Source: Phytohabitans sp037414955 (GTDB lineage Bacteria; Actinomycetota; Actinomycetes; Mycobacteriales; Micromonosporaceae). Taken from it: 64,000 bases of DNA. The stretch is taken from assembly GCA_037414955.1 (NCBI GenBank), contig JBBEWH010000085.1, forward strand, positions 1 through 64,000. Reading direction: 5' to 3'. Shown here piece by piece: positions 16,789 through 25,278 of the stretch (position 1 is its first letter; each line of letters starts with the position of its first letter). Made by a program: the position numbers and the translations under genes. The notes under the pieces are model-generated. The model ran no database searches and was not told where the DNA came from. It saw nothing but the letters and a program-made list of their open reading frames with translations.

Positions 16789-17686
16789 TCCCCACGTACG
16801 CCCAGCCGACCAGCACGTCGATCACGTAGTGCTCGCCGGTGTAGACCAGCGTGAACGTCATCGCCAGCGGATACGCCAGCAGCAGCGGCCACCACCGCTT
16901 GCGCACCGAGTTCAGGAAGAACACGACGACGAACAGCGCGAACGCGGTGTGCAGGGACGGCATCGCGGCGACCGGGTTCGCGGCCATCTGGCCGAAGTTC
17001 AGCATGTTGCCGGCGCCGTGCATGCCGATCGCGCGCCAGCCCCGGGTGGAGATGCGCACCACGTCGGGCAGCAGGCCGTACTGCCCGGCCCACCACGGCG
17101 GCGCCGCCGGGTACAGGAAGTACGTGACCAGGCCGAACATGAACAGGAAGATCCACCGGCGCATGAACGCGATCCAGCGCGGCCGGGAGGTCAGCCACAG
17201 CACCACGGCGGCCACGAAGGCCGTCACGAAGTGCGAGAAGTACACCCAGCTGGCCAGCACGTCCCACCAGTGCACCCGGTCGGCGTCGTAGAAGTGCTGC
17301 TGTAGCCACACGGTGGGCACCTCGCCGCCGGTGGCCCAGCCGAACATCCACCGGTCGGCGGCGACCAGCTCCAGCGCGTGCGGCGTGGCGCCGTTGTCCG
17401 CGAACCCGCGGGACAGGTTGTAGACGATCAACACCAGCACCACCGGCAGCCAGTCCCGGGCGAACCCGAGGTGGGCGCGCCACGGCTGCTCGATCCGCCA
17501 CACGATGGTCGCCGTCCACAGCCAACCGAACGCGTACAGCGGGTCGGTGGGCAGGCCGATGACGAACCAGCCGGCCACGAACGCCGCCACCCACACGGAG
17601 ATGGCGATGAACCGGCGCCGGCGGGCGCGCTCCGGCGACGGGTCGGAAGGCGGCGCGCCGGGCGCCGGCGAGGTCGTCGTGGCCAT
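16628..17686 (-). CDS. PAP2-superfamily membrane phosphatase
   Basis: 352 residues with about six membrane segments. The PAP2 signature parts are AANPVAAMPSLHTAFALFV (conserved Ser-His) and YTGEHYVIDVLVGWAY (catalytic His, Asp). The layout with LYPAAPPWW and AGQYGLLPDV resembles the inositol-phosphotransferase/PAP2 type that acts on prenyl or lipid phosphates. ATG at 17686. The C-terminal 45 residues are Pro/Ser/Ala low complexity and overlap the end of the PH-domain gene on the other strand. Confidence 0.88.
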   Translation of the reverse strand: MATTTSPAPGAPPSDPSPERARRRRFIAISVWVAAFVAGWFVIGLPTDPLYAFGWLWTATIVWRIEQPWRAHLGFARDWLPVVLVLIVYNLSRGFADNGATPHALELVAADRWMFGWATGGEVPTVWLQQHFYDADRVHWWDVLASWVYFSHFVTAFVAAVVLWLTSRPRWIAFMRRWIFLFMFGLVTYFLYPAAPPWWAGQYGLLPDVVRISTRGWRAIGMHGAGNMLNFGQMAANPVAAMPSLHTAFALFVVVFFLNSVRKRWWPLLLAYPLAMTFTLVYTGEHYVIDVLVGWAYVGITFLVVGLAERWWARRRASPALPSPGSPASPYPAPPAPPESAAPAPPPATTPR

Positions 17687-17763
17687 CCGCACCAGGTTAG
17701 GCGACCAGGTCCGCCCCGCCTGGCACCGCCCCATCGGCGGTCTCAGCGCATACGCTTGATGAC

Positions 17764-18171
17764 ATGGAGCAACAGCCCGATCCCGGCATCGCAGCCGGCC
17801 TCACGGCCCGCGTGGAACTCACCGTCACCGACGCCGACACCGCCCAGGCGGTCGGCTCCGGCGACGTGCCGGTGCTGGGTACGCCGCGGGTGCTCGCCCT
17901 CGCCGAAGCCGCCACGGTGGCCGCGACCGCCAGCCGGATGGCCCCGGGCATGACGACCGTGGGCGTGCGGGTGGAGCTGGACCACAAGCTGCCGACCCCG
18001 GTCGGCCGCACGGTGGCGGCGCTGGCCCGGCTGGCCAAGGTCGACGGGCGGCGCCTGCTCTTCGAGGTGATCGTCGCCGAAGGGTCGGTCACGGTGGCCG
18101 AGGGCCGCATCGAGCGGATGCTGGTGGACCGCCAGCGGTTCGTGGCGAAGGCGTTCGACGAGCGTGGCTGA
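17764..18171 (+). CDS. Hotdog-fold thioesterase (FlK-like)
   Basis: 135 residues. It matches the fluoroacetyl-CoA-thioesterase-like family through GSGDVPVLGTPRVLALAEAA (active-site Thr/Glu region) and RVELDHKLPTPVG (His). Most members hydrolyse unidentified acyl-CoAs; fluoroacetyl-CoA specificity cannot be inferred. It overlaps the downstream metallo-beta-lactamase-fold gene by 8 bp, so the two are probably co-translated. Confidence 0.85.
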   Translation: MEQQPDPGIAAGLTARVELTVTDADTAQAVGSGDVPVLGTPRVLALAEAATVAATASRMAPGMTTVGVRVELDHKLPTPVGRTVAALARLAKVDGRRLLFEVIVAEGSVTVAEGRIERMLVDRQRFVAKAFDERG

Positions 18172-19003
18172 CTCGTCCTCGGCTGACTTCGCCGAGGTCG
18201 GCGACCGCGTCTTCGTGATGCGATACCCGGTGCTCGACGTCAACGCCACGCTCGTCGTGGGCGACGGCGCGGCGCTGCTGGTCGACACGCTCGCCACCGC
18301 CGCGCAGGCCCGCGAGCTGGCCGCGGCGGCGCGCCGGATCACCGGCGCCGCCTGGACGGTGGTGCACACCCACCACCACTTCGACCACACGTTCGGCACC
18401 GCGACGCTGACCGCGCCGCCGGGGGCGGTCTGGGCACACACCGAGGCGGCCGCGCGGCTGCGCGACCATCCCGAGGCGGTGCGCCGCGCGGCCTACGACG
18501 AAGCGTCACGGCTCGCCCCGGAGATCGCCGAAGACCTGCTGACGGTACCGGTGGTAGCGCCCACCCAGACCGTGCGCCACGAGGCGGCGCTCCGGGTCGG
18601 CGGCCGCCCGGTCCTGCTGCGCCACCTCGGCCGCGGGCACACCGCCGGCGACCTGGTCGTGCACGTGCCCGACGCGGACGTGGTGATCGCCGGAGACCTG
18701 GTCGAGGAGAGCGCCGCACCGGCCTTCGACGAGGCGTACCCGCTGGAATGGCCGGAGACGGTCGCCGCGCTGCTGCGCCTCACCACGCCCGCGACGACGG
18801 TCGTGCCGGGCCACGGCGCCGCCGTGGGTCAGAACTTCGTGCGCGGCCAGCACGAGGAGCTGGCCGCCCTGGCGTGGGTGATCCGCGACGGGCACGCGGA
18901 CGGCGCCCCGGCCGCCGCCGTCGCGGCCAAGGCGCCGTTCGGCCCGGACGCGGCGCTGCTCGCCGTCCGCCGCGGCTACGCCGAACTCTCCGGCCGCACC
19001 TGA
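18164..19003 (+). CDS. Metallo-beta-lactamase-fold hydrolase
   Basis: 279 residues from GTG at 18164. The zinc motif is TVVHTHHHFDHTFG (HxHxDH type), with the further ligands in LGRGHTAGDLVVH, VIAGDLVEESA and VVPGHGAAV. No signal peptide is seen. The family includes thioester and lactone hydrolases. Coupling to a thioesterase suggests an acyl-CoA or ester substrate, which is inference only. Confidence 0.88.
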   Translation: MADSSSADFAEVGDRVFVMRYPVLDVNATLVVGDGAALLVDTLATAAQARELAAAARRITGAAWTVVHTHHHFDHTFGTATLTAPPGAVWAHTEAAARLRDHPEAVRRAAYDEASRLAPEIAEDLLTVPVVAPTQTVRHEAALRVGGRPVLLRHLGRGHTAGDLVVHVPDADVVIAGDLVEESAAPAFDEAYPLEWPETVAALLRLTTPATTVVPGHGAAVGQNFVRGQHEELAALAWVIRDGHADGAPAAAVAAKAPFGPDAALLAVRRGYAELSGRT

Positions 19004-19020
19004 CCCTCTGGGCGCGCTAT

Positions 19021-19043
19021 CCCCAGAGGGCAGCCCTGTGGGG
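19021..19043 (+). terminator. Hairpin after metallo-hydrolase gene
   Basis: CCCCAGAGGG CAG CCCTGTGGGG forms a 10-bp stem with one or two mismatches, 18 bp after the stop. A related motif (GCTCCCCT followed by GTGGGG or ATCCCC) recurs to 19103. There is no T-run, as is usual in high-GC actinobacteria. Confidence 0.5.
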
Positions 19044-19301
19044 CGTGAATTCCGAAGAGAGCTCCCCTATCCCCGCGCAGAGCGTGAGAGGGCTCCCCTG
19101 TGGGGTTCCACCACGCACATCGACGGGCAGCTATTGCTCCGGTAATCGATTCATGGTGCAATATCGATGCCGGACGGCGCGGGGGCTGACGCGCCGCCAC
19201 GGAGTCGCCGGGCACGAGGGTCACGTGAGAGTTCCGTGCGTCCCTTGATCCCCTACGCCGCGTCCCGTGCGGCGCTCTTCCTCCGAAAAGGAGACTCAAA
19301 G

Positions 19302-20363
19302 GTGAAACTCCTACGCAGGGCAGCGGCCACCGCCGCGGCCGCTGTAGTGGCCGCCGGCGTCCTCACCGTGATCGCGCCGGATGCCGCCGAGGCCCACGGC
19401 GCCGCGATCATTCCGGGTAGCCGCACCTACAACTGCTGGAAGGACGGCCTCTCGTCCACCGGCCAGATCATCCCCAACAACCCCGCGTGCCAGGCGGCGG
19501 TCGCCCAGGGCGGCGCCAATCCGCTCTACAACTGGTTCGGCGTGCTGCGCTCCGACGCGGCCGGCCGCACCACGGGCTTCGTGCCGGACGGCCAGCTGTG
19601 CAGCGGCGGCAACACGACGTACTCGGCCTACAACCTGGCCCGGACCGACTGGCCGCTGACCCACCTGACGGCCGGCCGCTCGATCGAGTTCCGGTACAGC
19701 AACTGGGCCCACCACCCGGGCACGTGGTACTTCTACGTGACCAACAACAACTGGAGCCCGACCCGGCCGCTCGCGTGGAGCGACCTGGAGGCGACACCAT
19801 TCCTGACGGTGACCAACCCGCCGCAGCGCGGCGCGGTCGGCACCAACGAAGGTCACTACTACTTCAACGGGACCCTGCCGTCCGGCAAGAGCGGCCGGCA
19901 CATCATCTACTCCCGGTGGGTGCGCTCGGACAGCGCCGAGAACTTCTTCGGCTGCTCCGACGTGACCTTCGACGGCGGCAACGGTGAGGTCACCGGCATC
20001 GGCCCCGGCCAGGGCACCCAGTCGCCGCCCCCGGGCGGCTCCACCAGCCCGCCCCCGCAGGGCAACGGCGCCTGCTCGGCCACCTACCGCACCACCAGCA
20101 GCTGGAACGGCGGCTACCAGGGTGAGGTGACCGTCACCAACACCGGCACCGCCGCGATCGGCAGCTGGCGGGTCGGACTCACCGTGCCCAGCGGTCACAC
20201 CGTCACCCAGGCGTGGAACGGCACGCTGAGCGGCAGCGCACCGAACTACACGGTGGCGAACGCCGGGCACAACGGTTCGGTGAACGCCGGCTCGTCGACA
20301 TCGTTCGGCTTCCTCAGCAACAGCTCCGCCGCCGGCACCCCGACGGTAACCTGCTCCACCTAA
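19302..20363 (+). CDS. Lytic polysaccharide monooxygenase AA10 with CBM2
   Basis: 353 residues from GTG at 19302 (AAAAGGAG upstream). The signal peptide is cleaved after AEA, so mature residue 1 is His (HGAAIIPGSRTYNC), the first ligand of the copper histidine brace. The second His lies in NWAHHPGTWYFYVT. A Pro/Gly/Ser linker leads to a CBM2 domain (ACSATYRTTSSWNGGYQ ... TVTCST) with exposed Trp residues that bind cellulose or chitin. It is a secreted copper enzyme that oxidatively cleaves crystalline polysaccharide. Its upstream region of about 300 bp holds hairpins but no other gene. Confidence 0.93.
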   Translation: MKLLRRAAATAAAAVVAAGVLTVIAPDAAEAHGAAIIPGSRTYNCWKDGLSSTGQIIPNNPACQAAVAQGGANPLYNWFGVLRSDAAGRTTGFVPDGQLCSGGNTTYSAYNLARTDWPLTHLTAGRSIEFRYSNWAHHPGTWYFYVTNNNWSPTRPLAWSDLEATPFLTVTNPPQRGAVGTNEGHYYFNGTLPSGKSGRHIIYSRWVRSDSAENFFGCSDVTFDGGNGEVTGIGPGQGTQSPPPGGSTSPPPQGNGACSATYRTTSSWNGGYQGEVTVTNTGTAAIGSWRVGLTVPSGHTVTQAWNGTLSGSAPNYTVANAGHNGSVNAGSSTSFGFLSNSSAAGTPTVTCST

Positions 20364-20376
20364 GCCCCACCCCCTC

Positions 20377-20432
20377 CAAGATCAAGGCGTCCTTCACGTA
20401 GTGAGAACTACGTGAAGGACGCCGTGATCATG
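20377..20432. repeat. Palindromic element A, intact copy between convergent genes
   Basis: AGATCAAGGCGTCCTTCACG, loop, CGTGAAGGACGCCGTGATCA. It starts 14 bp after the LPMO stop and contains the DAO-family gene stop (GCATGA on the minus strand). Confidence 0.92.
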
Positions 20433-21399
20433 CGTGTGTCGCGCGGACGAGCGCGAGGACATCGAACGCGCAGCCCCATGACAGGGTCACCCCGGATCCA
20501 CTGTGGCCGTAGTTGTGGATCACGGCACGGCTGTCGATCTCGACGCGCTCCAGTCGCACCCGAGGGCGGCTCGGCCGCACCCCCACCCGCACACCGTGCA
20601 CACGCACGCCCGCGAGCGCCGGCTCGACGGCGGCGCACCGCCGCAAGATGCCCTGGGTGGCGCGCGGATCCGGCGTCGTGTCGGCGCGGCCGCGCACTGC
20701 CGTGCCGCCGAGTACCACATGCTCTCCTTGCGGAAAGATATACGTAAGATCAGGAGAATCGTCATGGTCGTACCCGGCGAAGAAGTGCTCAATGCCGGGA
20801 TTGTCGACCACGACCAGTTGTCCCTTGATCGGCGTCACTTCGCCATCGGGTACGAGATCGCACGCGCCGAATCCGGTGCAGTTCACCGCGACCGGCGCTC
20901 GATCGTGTGCCTCGTCGAGCGACGTGACCGCGCCGATCTCTATTTTCCCACCCCGATCCGCTAACCGGCTGGTCAGATAGCGCAGATAGTGAGGCATATC
21001 GACGATCGGCGCCCGGTACCACCAGCCGCTCCGATACCCGGACGGCATTTCGTGCGGACGTCCGACCGCGAAGCCATCCAGGCGGGTCACCCAGGCCGGA
21101 GGGTCCACAGTGATGCGTGCCGCTTCGAGGCCGTGCACCAAGCGGACACCGGTGTCCTTGCCCTGATCGCGGGCGAGTCTCTCCAGCACGACGCGGGTGG
21201 TGTCACTCCAGCGGGCCACCCGGTCATCGTCGATGAGGTACGGGCCCCACAATGCGCCAGCGGCGCACGAGGTGGTGTCCAGCGGCGGACGCATCGCACG
21301 CACCCGTACCGCGTACCCGGCCTCGGCCAGGCACACCGCAGTGGTCAGGCCGGATACACCAGCGCCAATAACAAGCACATCGGGTAGGCGGGAAGTCAC
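20428..21399 (-). CDS. FAD-dependent oxidoreductase, D-amino-acid oxidase family
   Basis: 323 residues from GTG at 21399. The dinucleotide-binding motif is VLVIGAGVSGLTTAVCLAEA, and the C-terminal FAD/substrate segment is HNYGHSGSGVTLSWG, both characteristic of the DAO family. PVAVNCTGFGA and TPIKGQLVVVDNP are also conserved. It would oxidatively deaminate a D-amino acid (or glycine/sarcosine) in the cytoplasm; the substrate is not deducible. It is divergent from the SCO2521-type gene. The stop lies within element A. Confidence 0.88.
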   Translation of the reverse strand: MTSRLPDVLVIGAGVSGLTTAVCLAEAGYAVRVRAMRPPLDTTSCAAGALWGPYLIDDDRVARWSDTTRVVLERLARDQGKDTGVRLVHGLEAARITVDPPAWVTRLDGFAVGRPHEMPSGYRSGWWYRAPIVDMPHYLRYLTSRLADRGGKIEIGAVTSLDEAHDRAPVAVNCTGFGACDLVPDGEVTPIKGQLVVVDNPGIEHFFAGYDHDDSPDLTYIFPQGEHVVLGGTAVRGRADTTPDPRATQGILRRCAAVEPALAGVRVHGVRVGVRPSRPRVRLERVEIDSRAVIHNYGHSGSGVTLSWGCAFDVLALVRATHA

Positions 21400-21501
21400 G
21401 CGATTGACGTTAACGGATACGGAGCGTGCCGAGAAGGTTGCGCAACGGGCATACCATACGGTGAAATCGATGGGTTGCCGGCAGCCATAGTGGTGGTGCG
21501 A

Positions 21502-22428
21502 ATGCTGACGTTGGGCGAGGTCCACACCGGATTCCTGCGAAATTCGACGTCGGTGTCGCGAGAGCGATGCGCCCAGGTCCTGGCCTTGATCCGCGGCGAA
21601 CGGGTACGCCGTTCCGAGCGCCCACAGGCCTACGCGGTCTCGCCGGAGAAGCTACGCGGCGTCGACTGCCGGCTGGTCGCGGCGTCGCGGTCCCGGCACC
21701 GGGTCATCGGCACAGTCACCGCGCGGGCCGCGATCACCGGTGGGCACGCCCTCCAGGCCTCCGCGTACGCCCAGATCACGAGCAGCCCGGCCGACCGGCG
21801 GCTGCCGTGGGCCCACTACCTGACCCGGCCCGGCGTCCTCGAACTGCTGGGCAAAGTGGACTGGGAGGACGCCGCCGACGGGTTCCTCTCCGAGGCGCAC
21901 CCGCCGGAGGGCCTGGACCTGGGCGGCGTCTGCGCGGACGTCACGCACGCCGTCCAGACGTCGGCCCTCCTGGACCAGAAGGCGCCGGTCCGCACCGGCC
22001 GGACCCGGCTGCGATGGGCGGCGTTCACCCCGACCGGCGGGAACGCCATCGTGCGATTCGGCATCGAGGAGCGCGGCCTGCGTACCCTTCGACTGTCGGC
22101 CGACGGCCGCGACCCGGCCGCGATGGCCGCGGTGTGCGAAGACCTCGCCCTGCACGACTGGTTGCTCGCCTGCCTGCAGGCGCTGATCGAGGGCAGCGAC
22201 ATCGGTGCCGTCGACCGGGCGCAACTCGTGCGCCGGTTCGGGCCGGCCATCGACCACCTCCTGCATCTGTGGATGCCCGCCGCCCGCGTGGACCGGACGA
22301 TCTGGGATGCGCTGGAGCACCGGCCGGGGCTGACCCGCCAGTGGAACGCGTCGGTCAGCCGCATCCGCGATCAGGTCGCGGTGGCGACCGTCGCGCTGCT
22401 GAGCGACGCCGCGCGCGTGGGGACGTGA
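21502..22428 (+). CDS. SCO2521 family protein
   Basis: 308 residues from ATG at 21502; GTG codons at 21490-21496 are alternatives. It opens LTLGEVHTGFLRNSTSVSRE and carries GERVRRSERPQAYAVSPEKL, which I recognise as the SCO2521 family that accompanies SCO2522-2525 genes in Streptomyces and relatives. No catalytic motif is apparent and no signal or membrane segment is seen. The family has no known function. It is 5 bp upstream of a membrane/PLD-like gene and convergent with the other four cluster genes. Confidence 0.7.
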   Translation: MLTLGEVHTGFLRNSTSVSRERCAQVLALIRGERVRRSERPQAYAVSPEKLRGVDCRLVAASRSRHRVIGTVTARAAITGGHALQASAYAQITSSPADRRLPWAHYLTRPGVLELLGKVDWEDAADGFLSEAHPPEGLDLGGVCADVTHAVQTSALLDQKAPVRTGRTRLRWAAFTPTGGNAIVRFGIEERGLRTLRLSADGRDPAAMAAVCEDLALHDWLLACLQALIEGSDIGAVDRAQLVRRFGPAIDHLLHLWMPAARVDRTIWDALEHRPGLTRQWNASVSRIRDQVAVATVALLSDAARVGT

Positions 22429-22433
22429 GAGCC

Positions 22434-23423
22434 ATGGCCACGGTCGATGTCCGGGGACGGATCATCCGGAAGGTCATCCTGACCCTGATGACGGGTGGCT
22501 TCGCGTACTTCCTGACCAGCCTCGCCGATCAGCCCGAGATGTACGCGATCCTGTTCTCGGTGTTCGTCGGCGGCGTCACGCTCGTGGTGGACTTCCTCGC
22601 CGAGTTCGACAACCGGCTGAAGGCGGTGGAGGACGGGCTGGTCGCCCACTCCGCGCGCACCGAGGCGTTCGTCCGGGACAAGTTCCTGACCATCGAACGG
22701 ATGGTCGAGGAGAAATTCTCGAAGATCAACGAGGCGACCGAACTCTTCGGGCTCGTCGAGGCCTCCGCCGTCCGCACGGATCTGGTCACGCAATTGGTGC
22801 GGCATTCCACCCGGATCGACCCGGACTCCCCGCCGATCGTCTACGAGTTCGCGCAGTCGGAGATCAGCCGGATCTCCGCCTTCCTGCGGGAGTTGGGCGC
22901 CGGCTCGGACGTCACCTACGACGGTGAGGACCGGGACTGGCTGCTCGGCCTCGCCCGCAACGCACGGTCCACGATCGACGCCACCAGCTTGACCACAGTG
23001 GACGCCGGCGGCGCCCGGTACACCGACGACGGACTGTGGGTCAGCGACCTCGGGCAGCGCTACCTGGAGGCTCAGCGGGACGCGATCCGGCGCGGCGTCG
23101 GCGTCCGGCGGGTCTTCATCGTCGACCAACCCGACCTGGCCAAGGACTCCGGGCTGCTGGCCGAGTGCGCCCGCCAGCACGAGATCGGCATCGAGGTGCG
23201 GGTGTTGGACCCGACCAGCAACCCCCGGCTGCGCAAGAGCTCGCTCTTCGACTTCGTGCTCTTCGACAAGGAGATCAGCTACGAGACCACGCCGGCCAGC
23301 CGGATGGAAGGCGACCACCGGCCGACCATCGTCAACACCCGCCTCGTCCGCCGCCGCAGCCGGGTGCAAGACCTCATCAAACAGTACGAGGACCTGTGGA
23401 ACTCCGCCGCCGAAGTCACATGA
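22434..23423 (+). CDS. Membrane-anchored coiled-coil protein with PLD-like domain
   Basis: 329 residues from ATG at 22434. There are two membrane segments (about residues 13-30 and 35-55), then a helical stretch likely to be coiled coil (EFDNRLKAVEDGLVAHSART, FLTIERMVEEKFSKINEATE). The C-terminal domain includes RYLEAQRDAIRRGVGVRRVF, EIGIEVRVLDP and FDFVLFDKEISYE. That domain resembles phospholipase-D-fold sensor domains but lacks an HKD motif, so it is probably non-catalytic. It follows SCO2521 by 5 bp and overlaps the convergent SCO2522-type gene by 8 bp. Confidence 0.65.
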   Translation: MATVDVRGRIIRKVILTLMTGGFAYFLTSLADQPEMYAILFSVFVGGVTLVVDFLAEFDNRLKAVEDGLVAHSARTEAFVRDKFLTIERMVEEKFSKINEATELFGLVEASAVRTDLVTQLVRHSTRIDPDSPPIVYEFAQSEISRISAFLRELGAGSDVTYDGEDRDWLLGLARNARSTIDATSLTTVDAGGARYTDDGLWVSDLGQRYLEAQRDAIRRGVGVRRVFIVDQPDLAKDSGLLAECARQHEIGIEVRVLDPTSNPRLRKSSLFDFVLFDKEISYETTPASRMEGDHRPTIVNTRLVRRRSRVQDLIKQYEDLWNSAAEVT

Positions 23424-24375
23424 AGACGTACTGGATCCGGCCCTCCAGCTCCGCGGGAAGCGCGACGCCGTCGCGCCGCGCGGCCTCCTGGGTCTGATCG
23501 GTCACCTGCGGGTCGGCCCACACCTGGCCCAGGATGGTACGCACCGCGGCCTCGATCGGCAGGAACCGGCTCGCGAGCACCGACAGCGTGCGGTACGCGC
23601 TGAACGGCGCCGCCTTCCCGGTCAGCCGGACCACGGCAGGCAGCCGGTCCCAGTCGTCCGGGAACGGGCCCTCCCACGATTCTGGGGCGGCGACCGGCTC
23701 GCCGTCGGCGCGCAGCATGCCGAGCCGCAGCAGCTGCCACACGGCAGCGAGATAGGGGCACGACCAGGTGCGCCCGTCCGGCCCTTCGTCCCACAGCTCG
23801 ACGTCGATGAAGATGGAGTGCCGGTTGGCGGCGTTCTGCGCCGGCGGCGCCCACTTCTGGAAGCCACCCATCGCCTCCAGCGCGCCACTCACCGGCGACC
23901 GCTGCCCGTTGCACAGCCATCCGCTCTCGCTGACCGGCGGCCGGGATCCGTTCGTCTCCGGCGGCGGGTCCGGCACCAAGCGATCCTCGACCAGCCGCGC
24001 GAGCGGCACGTCGCCGGCTTGGGCACACCCGGACTCGCGGGCCAGATAGTCGATCTCCAACCCGCATTCGCCCGCCGCTGCCAGCACCTCCGGGATCACC
24101 TCGGCCGGCGACTTGAAGCGGGTGAAGTAGTCGTCGACCAGGAAGCACGTGCTAATCCTTGGTCTGCCCGGCAGGCCCCGCGCGGCTGCCACCCGGGCCG
24201 CCGCGGCCCACGGCGCCACCTGGGCGAACAGCTCACGCAGCCGCTCCGGCCCGGCCGCGAAGTCCTCCATGTACAGATGGCCGAGCTCGATCGACAGATG
24301 CGCCAGTGGCACCCGCTTGACCCGCCGCTCGGCGGCCGCCTCCCGGAACACCGCGCCGGCTACAACCTCTGCCAC
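23416..24375 (-). CDS. SCO2522 family protein
   Basis: 319 residues from GTG at 24375. Identified by HLSIELGHLYMEDF near the N-terminus, RISTCFLVDDYFTRF, and RHSIFIDVELWDEG with PYLAAVWQLLRLGMLR, in the order expected of the SCO2522 family. The function is unknown. The N-terminal half has the alternating beta/alpha pattern of a Rossmann-like fold, but no standard nucleotide motif is seen. It overlaps the P-loop gene upstream by 16 bp, so the products are probably made together. It is last gene of the minus-strand four-gene operon. Confidence 0.7.
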   Translation of the reverse strand: MAEVVAGAVFREAAAERRVKRVPLAHLSIELGHLYMEDFAAGPERLRELFAQVAPWAAAARVAAARGLPGRPRISTCFLVDDYFTRFKSPAEVIPEVLAAAGECGLEIDYLARESGCAQAGDVPLARLVEDRLVPDPPPETNGSRPPVSESGWLCNGQRSPVSGALEAMGGFQKWAPPAQNAANRHSIFIDVELWDEGPDGRTWSCPYLAAVWQLLRLGMLRADGEPVAAPESWEGPFPDDWDRLPAVVRLTGKAAPFSAYRTLSVLASRFLPIEAAVRTILGQVWADPQVTDQTQEAARRDGVALPAELEGRIQYVFM

Positions 24376-25277
24376 GCCGCGTCCTCCGTCAACCGCTTCG
24401 CGAGGGACTCGAACGCGTCAATGGTCTTGAGGTTGGCGATCTGGCGCGCGTAGACGTCGTTGTCAGAGATCAGTTGCTCGCGCCACTGCAGCACCGGGTC
24501 GAGCGGGACAGACCCGAGCCGCGCCGTGCGGCCCACCCTGCGCTCGCTGGCCAGCAAGCGCAGGTCACGGTTGCAGTCGCGCAGCCACGCCACCTGAGAC
24601 GGGCTCAGGCCGGCCAGCTCGTCGGAATCGGGCTCGACCACCGCCGTGCGCACGAACCCGATGGAGCCGAGCAGCTCCTGCGGGTCGTGTCCCCACACCC
24701 GGCCGGCCTCGAGGATGCCGCGCTCGCCGTAGACGAGGCCGGACGCCGCGATGAGGTGCTGGCGGGTCCAGCGGTGGAAAACCAGCCAGCGGGCCTTCAC
24801 CGCCCGCATCTCGGGCTGCGCCGTCGCGGCCAACACCATCTCGGTCGCGTACGACCGGCCGGCGCTGAGATCCAGCAGACAGATTTCGAATTCCGCGTCG
24901 AGGTCGCGTAGCAGGCGGACGCAGCGCCGCACCACGTCCTCGTTGACGGCGAATTCGCCGCCGCCGCTGTCGCCGGGCAGCAGCACCAACCGCCCCGCGC
25001 CCGGCGGCCGGTGCCGCAGGCTGGGCCGATCCGACTCGGTCCACACATCCAGATCCACCGGCGCGGAGACTCTGCCCTGCAGGTACGAGTGCAGTCCTCC
25101 CTTGGTGGTGCCCCGGGCCGCCGCGTCGACGTGGAAGATGGTGCCGGCGGTGGGCGAGCCGAAGTCGAAGTCGAGGTAGCAGACGTCGCTGCCCTGCAGC
25201 GAACGCCGGTACGCGACGTTGCTGCTGGTCACCGAGCGGCCCGTGCCGCCCTTGTCGGAGGTGGCGAAGACCAGCAC
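24360..25277 (-). CDS. SCO2523 family variant P-loop ATPase (MinD/ParA-like)
   Basis: 305 residues from GTG at 25277, one base after the stop of the SCO2524-type gene. The deviant Walker A is FATSDKGGTGRSVTSSN: the usual second Lys (KGGxGKT/S) is Arg here. CYLDFDFGSPTAG matches the switch I/Walker A' area and EICLLDLSAGRSY the Walker B/switch II strand. This is the variant P-loop protein of the SCO2521-2525 set. It may bind nucleotide without hydrolysing it, or partition a partner at the membrane; both are inference. Confidence 0.8.
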   Translation of the reverse strand: MLVFATSDKGGTGRSVTSSNVAYRRSLQGSDVCYLDFDFGSPTAGTIFHVDAAARGTTKGGLHSYLQGRVSAPVDLDVWTESDRPSLRHRPPGAGRLVLLPGDSGGGEFAVNEDVVRRCVRLLRDLDAEFEICLLDLSAGRSYATEMVLAATAQPEMRAVKARWLVFHRWTRQHLIAASGLVYGERGILEAGRVWGHDPQELLGSIGFVRTAVVEPDSDELAGLSPSQVAWLRDCNRDLRLLASERRVGRTARLGSVPLDPVLQWREQLISDNDVYARQIANLKTIDAFESLAKRLTEDAAWQRL

Positions 25278-25278
25278 G

